The notes under the pieces are model-generated. The model was not told the DNA's origin and did not search any database. It saw nothing but the letters and a program-made list of their open reading frames with translations. 64,000 nt of DNA. Origin: UBA668 sp040081465 (lineage in GTDB: Bacteria; Actinomycetota; Acidimicrobiia; Acidimicrobiales; Ilumatobacteraceae). Within the stretch, counting starts at the first letter, position 1. Every line of letters begins with the position of its first letter. Made by a program: the position numbers and the translations under genes. The stretch covers positions 310,001 to 374,000 of the forward strand of contig JBEBGL010000001.1 of assembly GCA_040081465.1 (NCBI GenBank), in the 5' to 3' direction. Shown piece by piece: positions 59,105 through 64,000 of the stretch.

Positions 59105-59794
59105 TCATACGGTGACCAGCGCACGAATCGCGTCCAGCTTCGCCGGGCCGATACCGCGAACGTCTGCAAGTTGATCCACAGACACGAACGGTCCCTTCTG
59201 ATCGCGGTGGGCAATGATCGCCGCCGCTGTCGCAGGGCCAACACCTGGAAGGTCTTCCAGTCGCGTCGCGTCAGCGGAATTGATGTTGATCGGCCACACC
59301 ACCGTCGGCGCGGCGCCTGTGCCTGTTCCGACCGGAGTAATCGACTCGCCGCGCAGCGGCACGTAGACGCGTTCGCTGTCGGCGACTAACGCAGCCAAGT
59401 TCACCGCGTCTGGGTTGGCATCGGCGGCAAGGCCACCTGCGGCGGCGACAGCATCGATAACGCGCGACCCGACGGCGAGTTGATAGACGCCAGGCGCTTT
59501 CACCGCACCAGCAACGTGCACCACGAGGAACGCACTCGCAACCGTCGTCGTGCTGACGATCGCGCTCGTAACCGTCGGCGGACTACTTCCCGCCACCGTC
59601 GACGAACCGGCGTAAGGCAGTTTCGACTCGGTTGTCGCCGCCGGAGGTTTCACAAGCCAATAGCCCGCCGCCAAAACCGTCAACACCGCTATCGCCGACG
59701 CAACTAGGCGACCAACGCCGACCCATTCGGCCCAAGCCCTCGCGCGTTCCACCAGCGAGCGAGCAGGCGCGGGACGATCCGGCAGTTCCAGCAC
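59105..59794 (-). CDS. comEA: ComEA-type DNA-binding competence protein
   Basis: 229 residues: N-terminal TM segment (LVASAIAVLTVLAAGYWLVK), a Thr/Ser-rich stalk, an SLBB domain (FLVVHVAGAVKAPGVYQLAV), and two helix-hairpin-helix motifs (ININSADATRLEDLPGVGPA and VDQLADVRGIGPAKLDAIRA). It binds double-stranded DNA outside the membrane for ComEC. GTG 59794 is preferred because AGGGAG sits six bases upstream; an earlier GTG 59821 lacks a site. It is separated from comEC by one plus-strand gene. Confidence 0.9.
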   Translation of the reverse strand: MLELPDRPAPARSLVERARAWAEWVGVGRLVASAIAVLTVLAAGYWLVKPPAATTESKLPYAGSSTVAGSSPPTVTSAIVSTTTVASAFLVVHVAGAVKAPGVYQLAVGSRVIDAVAAAGGLAADANPDAVNLAALVADSERVYVPLRGESITPVGTGTGAAPTVVWPININSADATRLEDLPGVGPATAAAIIAHRDQKGPFVSVDQLADVRGIGPAKLDAIRALVTV

Positions 59795-59881
59795 TGGCGG
59801 CTCCCTTCGCGATTCGAGCACGCATGCCCGATTCAGTCGACTGGAGGAAGTCGTGGCCGAACATATCGGCCGCGCTGCGAG

Positions 59882-60223
59882 CTACAACGTGGCGTGCTCG
59901 GAAAGTTCGTCGCGCACAGCGGTCGCCAACTGACGACGAGCAACCCAATCGGCTTCAATCTCGAGCGGGATGCGCAAGAAAGCACCGCGATGACCCTTGC
60001 GACGCACACGCCACACCGCGTAGCTAGCCAGGTAACGAGCGGCAAACCCGATTCGTCCGTACCGACGCCATTGGCGCACGTGCACGAGCTCACGCCGCAG
60101 TTGATACGCCGATGCTTTACCCGGACGCACAATCACCAACGAGCCGAGAGTGATGCCGTCGACCCCTTTGGGGACTGGTCCGCCCTCCCACAGGCGGTAA
60201 CCGTCGCGTTGCTCAACAGGCAT
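59882..60223 (-). CDS. Small protein with degenerate HExxH-like motif
   Basis: 113 residues, not firmly recognised. It contains YQLRRELVHVRQWRRYGRIG followed by FAARYLASYAVW; related actinobacterial proteins carry HE-x-VHVxQWRRYG, a zincin-like HExxH. Here the first His is Arg, so zinc binding is doubtful. ATG 60223 has TAGGCT eight bases upstream. It lies between patA (with the tandem repeat between them) and comEA. Confidence 0.65.
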   Translation of the reverse strand: MPVEQRDGYRLWEGGPVPKGVDGITLGSLVIVRPGKASAYQLRRELVHVRQWRRYGRIGFAARYLASYAVWRVRRKGHRGAFLRIPLEIEADWVARRQLATAVRDELSEHATL

Positions 60224-60231
60224 GACCGGCG

Positions 60232-60237
60232 AGCCTA
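60232..60237 (-). promoter_or_regulatory. Putative -10 box (TAGGCT) of the gene at 60223
   Basis: TAGGCT eight bases before ATG 60223. With the repeat array just upstream, the gene may have its own control region. Confidence 0.4.
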
Positions 60238-60277
60238 CCTGGCTCTGGAGAGGCCTCGAACCGGCCACCCGGCACAC

Positions 60278-60322
60278 CTAGTAGTTAACGGCCTAGTGGT
60301 TAACGGCCTAGTGGTTAACGGC
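60278..60322. repeat. 15-bp tandem repeat array abutting patA
   Basis: Three head-to-tail copies of CTAGTGGTTAACGGC (first copy with one change: CTAGTAG) at 60278-60292, 60293-60307 and 60308-60322, then a partial fourth copy that includes the patA stop codon. The unit contains the palindromes GTTAAC and CTAG. Confidence 0.9.
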
Positions 60323-61243
60323 CTAGTCGTTGTAGCCCGGGTCGCTTGGCCAGTTGGGTTGGAACATGTGCCATTGCTCGGGAGCGCGTCGGATAAGGAA
60401 CTCGAGTTCGTAGGCAAGCAACTGGGTCAACCGCTCGACATCCTCACGCACACGACCCATCCGCTGCATCGGCAAGGACGGCCGCACGACGGCGTGGTGA
60501 CCCTGATATCGGGGAGTGAAATACGCGGCCGACGGAAAGATCGGCGCACCAGCGCGCAGCCCCATCATCGCCGGACCGGCCGGAAGTGTTGTTCGCTCGC
60601 CGAAGAACTCGACCTCGATGCCGTTGCGCTCGAGATCGCGATCGCACAACAGGCAGACCACCTCGTTCGCGCGCAACGCCTTCAGCACTGCGACACCTGC
60701 CTGCGGCCCGGTCGGGATGATCGTCATTCCCAAGTTCTTGCGCAGCTCGGCAAACCACTCGAACAGTTCCTTTGGCTCAAGCGCCTCGACAACAACGGTC
60801 ATCGGCAGACCCTGATCGGTGATCCAGCGTCCCGCCCATTCCCAACCACCCAAGTGCGGAAGCGCCAGGATGCAACCGGTGCCATTCGCGATTGCGCCAG
60901 TGATGTTCTCGAAACCGTCGATGGTGAAACCGCGATCGACGGTTCGCTTGCTTAGCGTCGGTAAGCGAAAGCTCTCCATGTAGTACTTCGCGTAGCTGTC
61001 GAAGGCTTGTTGCGCTGCCACTCGCAACGAGGCGGTGCGCAACTTCGGATTGACGCGCTTGAGATGTCGTTCAATCATCTCTCGTTTCGCGGGACTCGAA
61101 AAGCTGGCGCCGAAACCCAACGAGGCAGCTGCTGCCGACGCAACAGGCCCGGGCATCATCCGGGCTGCAAGTGAGCCGAGACGATAGCCACCGACAGTTG
61201 CAGCGTCCGCGATGCGCCGTCGCGACGCGTCTGGTTCAGTCAC
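60323..61243 (-). CDS. patA: Phosphatidylinositol mannoside acyltransferase (PatA-like)
   Basis: 306 residues of the LpxL/HtrB-like acyltransferase fold. The catalytic HX4E motif is LALPHLGGWEWAGRW, followed by EFFGERTTLPAGPAMMGLRA and the C-terminal FQPNWP. It should acylate the mannose of PIM1/PIM2 at the inner membrane. GTG 61243 overlaps the pgsA stop by eight bases; the pgsA-patA pair is the actinobacterial PIM locus, though the mannosyltransferase pimA is not beside it here. The stop codon lies in a tandem repeat. Confidence 0.88.
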   Translation of the reverse strand: MTEPDASRRRIADAATVGGYRLGSLAARMMPGPVASAAAASLGFGASFSSPAKREMIERHLKRVNPKLRTASLRVAAQQAFDSYAKYYMESFRLPTLSKRTVDRGFTIDGFENITGAIANGTGCILALPHLGGWEWAGRWITDQGLPMTVVVEALEPKELFEWFAELRKNLGMTIIPTGPQAGVAVLKALRANEVVCLLCDRDLERNGIEVEFFGERTTLPAGPAMMGLRAGAPIFPSAAYFTPRYQGHHAVVRPSLPMQRMGRVREDVERLTQLLAYELEFLIRRAPEQWHMFQPNWPSDPGYND

Positions 61244-61946
61244 GGCGAGTCGAGATGCGACCGGTCGTGCGCGTGATGCGTGTGCGCCGGCGCTCGGTGC
61301 GAACGACACGACGGCTTTGCCGACGACTGCGCCGCATCTCAATCTTTGCAGCAGTGATTGGTGCTACTGCAGCCTGCTTCCACACCTTGACGAAGCGCTG
61401 CACAGCAGTCACAGCGGTCAGCGCCAACATGGCCCACAGGATCGCGATCAGTAGCGGTTCGAACAGCAGGCCGAGGCACAGCGCGATGATGCGCTCGGCG
61501 CGCTCCATAAGGCCGCCCTTGGCGTCGAGTCCGAGCGATTCGGCTTTGGCCCGCATGTAGCTGATCACCGAGCTCAGCGACATGATCGCGAACGGCAGCA
61601 TCACGATGTAGGCCGGCTCACTCCGAACAGCGAAGTGCCAGGCGACGCCACCAAACAGCAGCGCGTCAGCGAAGCGATCGATCGTCGAGTCGAAAAAGGC
61701 CCCGCGCTGGCTGGATGTGTTGGACGCCTTTGCCAACGCACCATCAAGCAGGTCTGGCAAGGCGGCCAGCACGACAAGCAGCAGACCCAGCTTGAGGTAT
61801 CCGAAGCCGATTGCGGTCGCCGCACCAACGGCAACCAGTAATCCGAGCGCAGTCAGATGGTCGGGCGTCAGACCCGTGCGGCGCAACCCATCGCCGAGAG
61901 GCTTAACGGCCTTGTCGACCGGTGCGCGGAACTTTCCGTCGAACAT
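61236..61946 (-). CDS. pgsA: Phosphatidylinositol phosphate synthase-like CDP-alcohol phosphatidyltransferase
   Basis: 236 residues with about six TM segments. The CDP-alcohol motif reads DLLDGALAK, eight residues, then GAFFDSTIDR: all four Asp and both Gly are present but the usual Arg after Ala is Lys. GLMERAERIIALCLG is also typical of phosphatidylinositol phosphate synthases. It joins CDP-diacylglycerol to inositol 1-phosphate. An Arg-rich tail of about 30 residues ends the protein. TACCCT lies eight bases before ATG 61946. Confidence 0.85.
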   Translation of the reverse strand: MFDGKFRAPVDKAVKPLGDGLRRTGLTPDHLTALGLLVAVGAATAIGFGYLKLGLLLVVLAALPDLLDGALAKASNTSSQRGAFFDSTIDRFADALLFGGVAWHFAVRSEPAYIVMLPFAIMSLSSVISYMRAKAESLGLDAKGGLMERAERIIALCLGLLFEPLLIAILWAMLALTAVTAVQRFVKVWKQAAVAPITAAKIEMRRSRRQSRRVVRTERRRTRITRTTGRISTRRD

Positions 61947-61954
61947 TGGCTACC

Positions 61955-61960
61955 AGGGTA
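61955..61960 (-). promoter_or_regulatory. Putative -10 box (TACCCT) of pgsA-patA
   Basis: TACCCT eight bases before ATG 61946, consistent with a near-leaderless mRNA for the PIM genes. Confidence 0.4.
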
Positions 61961-62052
61961 GTCGCTGAGGCGGCGTAATCCCGCGAGAGCCCTCAGCGTT
62001 CAACAAGTGACGGCACAACCCCTTGTGAGCAAACGACATGACTTGGAGCGAC

Positions 62053-62511
62053 ATGAAACTGACGAAACGAATCGCACTGCTGGCAAGCGCCAGCGCTTTG
62101 GCCACTGGTCTGCTGGCACCGACTGTGCAGGCAGATGATCCCCCACGCCAACCAGCACCGGCACCTACGCCGGTCGCACGGCCCGCACAACCGGCAGTAC
62201 GGCCGACCAGCAACGATCGCTTCGAGCGGCTGCATCTCGCATGCCGCAAGGTCGCGGGAACCACAACCAACAACCGTGCGGTGCATTGCGAATGGCGTGC
62301 ACCGGCAGGACCGAACGCGGCGAAGGTCGTGCTCTACGGCTCGGTAAACAACGGGCCGCGGATCGTGCTGAAAACGCTGCGACCGCCCGCCGCTGGCAGC
62401 TACACCCGCAGCATCCCTCGCAATGCTCGCCAGCTCGAGTTCGTGCTGGTCACGTTCAACAGCCTCGGCAAGGTTGTCGGGCGCAGCGCGGTCATCACGA
62501 TCAGCGTCTGA
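62053..62511 (+). CDS. Secreted protein of unknown function
   Basis: 152 residues. A Sec signal peptide (KRIALLASASALATGLLAPT, cleavage likely after VQA at residue 27) is followed by a Pro-rich stretch (PPRQPAPAPTPVARPAQPA) and a beta-rich domain of about 95 residues with two cysteines (HLACRK, VHCEW), possibly a disulfide. It ends in strands VLVTFNSLGKVVGRSAVITI. Not recognised; fold resembles an Ig-like or fibronectin-like module. ATG 62053 has GGAG four bases upstream. It precedes the sigma-factor gene. Confidence 0.75.
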   Translation: MKLTKRIALLASASALATGLLAPTVQADDPPRQPAPAPTPVARPAQPAVRPTSNDRFERLHLACRKVAGTTTNNRAVHCEWRAPAGPNAAKVVLYGSVNNGPRIVLKTLRPPAAGSYTRSIPRNARQLEFVLVTFNSLGKVVGRSAVITISV

Positions 62512-62593
62512 CGACTCAAGTCCGACGAACAGTTGACCAATGATGACGGCGACCGTCGCCTCACGAGTCCCACGAGGTGACAATCTGAGATTG

Positions 62594-63154
62594 ATGAACA
62601 GCTACGGCGAGATCGACGAGCACGCGCTCGTCGATCTCGCGCGTCGCGACCGCAGTGCCTTCGCCGAGTTGTACCGCCGACATGTTCAGGACGTCTACGC
62701 ATTCGCCCGCCGTCGAACCGGTAATGCGCACGACGCCGACGATGTCACTGCAGTCACGTTCGAGCGTGCGCTGCGTTCGCTAAATCGCTACAAGCCAAGT
62801 GGCTCGAGCCTGGGCATCCTTGCCTGGCTTTATCGCATTGCAACCAACGAGATCATCGATCAGTCGCGCAAACGAGGCCGCCAGCAAACGGCGCGCGGAC
62901 AACGCGCGTTACGCCTGCTGCACAACGACGCTGTGGCGGCCGACACAGTGGACGACACAGACCCGCTGCTGTTGGCCGCACTCGACGGCCTGCCCGACCG
63001 CTACAACACAGTTCTGTCACTGCGCTACATCGCGGGCCTCGATGTCGCTGATGTCGCGGCTCACCTCGGAATCAGCGACGGCAACTGCGCCGTGCTCACA
63101 CATCGCGCGCTGGCGGCTCTGCGCACCGCACTCCAAGAACGGACAACCGAATGA
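62594..63154 (+). CDS. ECF-type RNA polymerase sigma factor
   Basis: 186 residues. Region 2: AFAELYRRHVQDVYAFARRR then TGNAHDADDVTAVTFERAL; region 4: LDGLPDRYNTVLSLRYIAGL then DVADVAAHLGISDGNCAVLT and HRALAALRTAL. It lacks the extra domains of ECF41-type factors. Start ATG 62594 (preceded by TTG in a different frame) gives the normal N-terminus. It overlaps the next gene by four bases, a typical sigma/anti-sigma arrangement. Confidence 0.9.
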   Translation: MNSYGEIDEHALVDLARRDRSAFAELYRRHVQDVYAFARRRTGNAHDADDVTAVTFERALRSLNRYKPSGSSLGILAWLYRIATNEIIDQSRKRGRQQTARGQRALRLLHNDAVAADTVDDTDPLLLAALDGLPDRYNTVLSLRYIAGLDVADVAAHLGISDGNCAVLTHRALAALRTALQERTTE

Positions 63155-63810
63155 ACGACGATCTAGAACAACGCCTGCAGCGGCTTGGCGCGGCCAAGGT
63201 TTCCGGGCTCGACGATGCGCGGGTCGATGCCATCGAACGACGCCTGCTCGCCGAGTCTGGACCCGCACGGCGCGCATCGTGGATCACTGCCGTCGCTGCT
63301 GCGTCCGTGTTGCTGGTACTTGGCGTCGCGCTAGCCCTGCGGCGCGACGACCCGAACACGCTGCAGCCAGGCACGTCAACGGCGACGACCGTCACGACTG
63401 CTACACCAACCAGTACAACCGGGCCTAACACCACAGCCGTCCCAACAACGACCGTCACGCCGACTACGGCCCCGCCGACAACCTCAGTGCCTCCCACGAC
63501 GTCAGTTCCGAACACGATTCCCGACGCTTCGTTTGCGCTCACCGTCGAGCGCGTCGGCAACGAGTTGCACTTCACCTGGCCGCGCTACTCGGGTGACGGC
63601 GCGACCCAGTACGTCCTCGTGCGGGTCGACGCCGACGGTCTCAACACGTGGCCACCCACGGATGCCCGCGTCGCTGTGACCACGGCCGATCTCGATACCA
63701 ACAGCGCGACCGTTGCCTTTCGCCTGCAAGAACGCCGCCGCTGGGTGGTCGCGGTGATCGGTGCGAATCGGCGACTGATCGCAGTCAGCAGCGTCGCGAT
63801 CAGTACCTAG
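63151..63810 (+). CDS. Membrane protein, putative sigma-factor partner
   Basis: 219 residues. A short cytoplasmic N-terminus (about 45 residues, MNDDLEQRLQRLGAAKVSGL) precedes one TM segment (WITAVAAASVLLVLGVALAL), a Thr/Pro-rich spacer of about 60 residues, and a C-terminal extracytoplasmic beta domain (FALTVERVGNELHFTWPRYS). No zinc-binding anti-sigma motif (HxxxCxxC) is visible, so an anti-sigma role is inferred from coupling to the sigma gene (ATGA) and topology only. It ends one base from the convergent gene. Confidence 0.75.
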   Translation: MNDDLEQRLQRLGAAKVSGLDDARVDAIERRLLAESGPARRASWITAVAAASVLLVLGVALALRRDDPNTLQPGTSTATTVTTATPTSTTGPNTTAVPTTTVTPTTAPPTTSVPPTTSVPNTIPDASFALTVERVGNELHFTWPRYSGDGATQYVLVRVDADGLNTWPPTDARVAVTTADLDTNSATVAFRLQERRRWVVAVIGANRRLIAVSSVAIST

Positions 63811-63811
63811 C

Positions 63812-64000
63812 TCAGATATCCCAATCTTCAACCGGGTTGTCTTGCACCAGGTGCTCGATCACTCGCCCATCGACTGCGTCGACCAGCACTAAGCCACGAC
63901 GACGCGGTGGTTCTTCGGCCGAGTAGATGAGAACTCGCCAAGTCGGCCGACTGCGCAATCCGCGCCACACCTGCTGGGCCGACGCGTGCCCGACGGCGAA
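63812..64000 (-). CDS. C-terminal fragment of an unknown protein (cut by window edge)
   Basis: The last 62 codons of a minus-strand gene that begins beyond 64000. The tail includes QQVWRGLRSRPTWRVLIYSA and RRRGLVLVDAVDGRVIEHLV, ending DNPVEDWDI. The W-x-V ... VDA-x-x-G-x-V pattern resembles a PepSY-type repeat, but this is tentative. It is convergent with the sigma partner gene, one base away. Confidence 0.6.
   Translation of the reverse strand, partial: FAVGHASAQQVWRGLRSRPTWRVLIYSAEEPPRRRGLVLVDAVDGRVIEHLVQDNPVEDWDI

Noticed and set aside
60240..60277. tRNA-like stretch (GAGGCCTCGAACCGGCC)
   Set aside because: It resembles a T-arm but no acceptor, D or anticodon arms can be drawn.
60278..60322. 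Possible CRISPR array
   Set aside because: The units are contiguous 15-mers with no spacers and no cas genes nearby.

Overview
The window reads as chromosomal DNA of a fairly high-GC actinobacterium. The markers are a Pup-proteasome locus (arc, dop, pup, prcB, prcA, pafA), a phosphatidylinositol-phosphate synthase/PIM acyltransferase pair, a BldD-type regulator, a mycothiol-dependent-enzyme family protein, a DUF222/HNH protein and an hrcA-dnaJ-rsmE cluster. The gene content and heavy use of GTG and apparently leaderless starts suggest an aquatic Acidimicrobiia (Ilumatobacter-like) lineage; that placement is inference. Genes are very tightly packed. No gap without a gene exceeds about 140 bp. 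Many neighbours share ATGA/GTGA start-stop overlaps. No IS element, prophage, CRISPR array or rRNA operon was seen; one tRNA-Val(GAC) is present.

Layout. 1-7.5 kb (minus): the Pup-proteasome operon with a complete 5-oxoprolinase set (pxpABC) between prcA and pafA. 7.6-7.8 kb: a 3Fe-4S ferredoxin. 7.8-15.8 kb (minus): an ADP-forming acyl-CoA synthetase, a PBP4-type carboxypeptidase, a LON-domain protein, three small proteins, then a ttuB-ttuA-trmI tRNA T-loop modification cluster. 15.8-18.2 kb: a TetR regulator, an unknown protein and a DUF222/HNH protein behind a LexA-box-like promoter. 18.2-22.3 kb: transketolase, transaldolase and a LOG-family protein. 22.3-27.5 kb: glycolate oxidase subunits GlcF, GlcE and GlcD, split by a plus-strand pair that includes an Nei-type glycosylase. 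27.5-40.4 kb (minus): the queA-tgt-yajC-secD-secF-apt-rel-hisS-aspS-nudix-rarA run. 40.4-45.8 kb: isocitrate dehydrogenase, acyl-CoA dehydrogenase, an MBL hydrolase, a DMT exporter and an MDMPI-fold protein. 45.8-50.4 kb: tRNA-Val, hemW, bldD, rsmE, dnaJ and hrcA with a CIRCE element. 50.5-57.2 kb: a phosphatase-like protein, an MFS exporter, an actinobacterial family-A polymerase, lepA, rpsT and holA. 57.2-62 kb: comEC, comEA, small membrane and unknown genes, patA and pgsA. 62-64 kb: a secreted protein, an ECF sigma factor with a membrane partner, and the end of a further gene.

Themes. (1) Protein turnover appears coupled to 5-oxoproline recycling through one operon. (2) The TtuB/TtuA/TrmI trio matches the Thermus system for 2-thiolation of U54 and m1A58, and its carrier protein ends Gly-Gly-Cys. 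(3) At least 16 genes have a TANNNT hexamer 6-8 nt before the start codon, the expected geometry of leaderless transcription. This signature sets many of the starts given here. (4) Several intergenic sites look regulatory: a three-armed inverted repeat before pafA, a LexA-like box, CIRCE, triple repeats before bldD, and an 11-bp direct repeat between icd and the acyl-CoA dehydrogenase gene.
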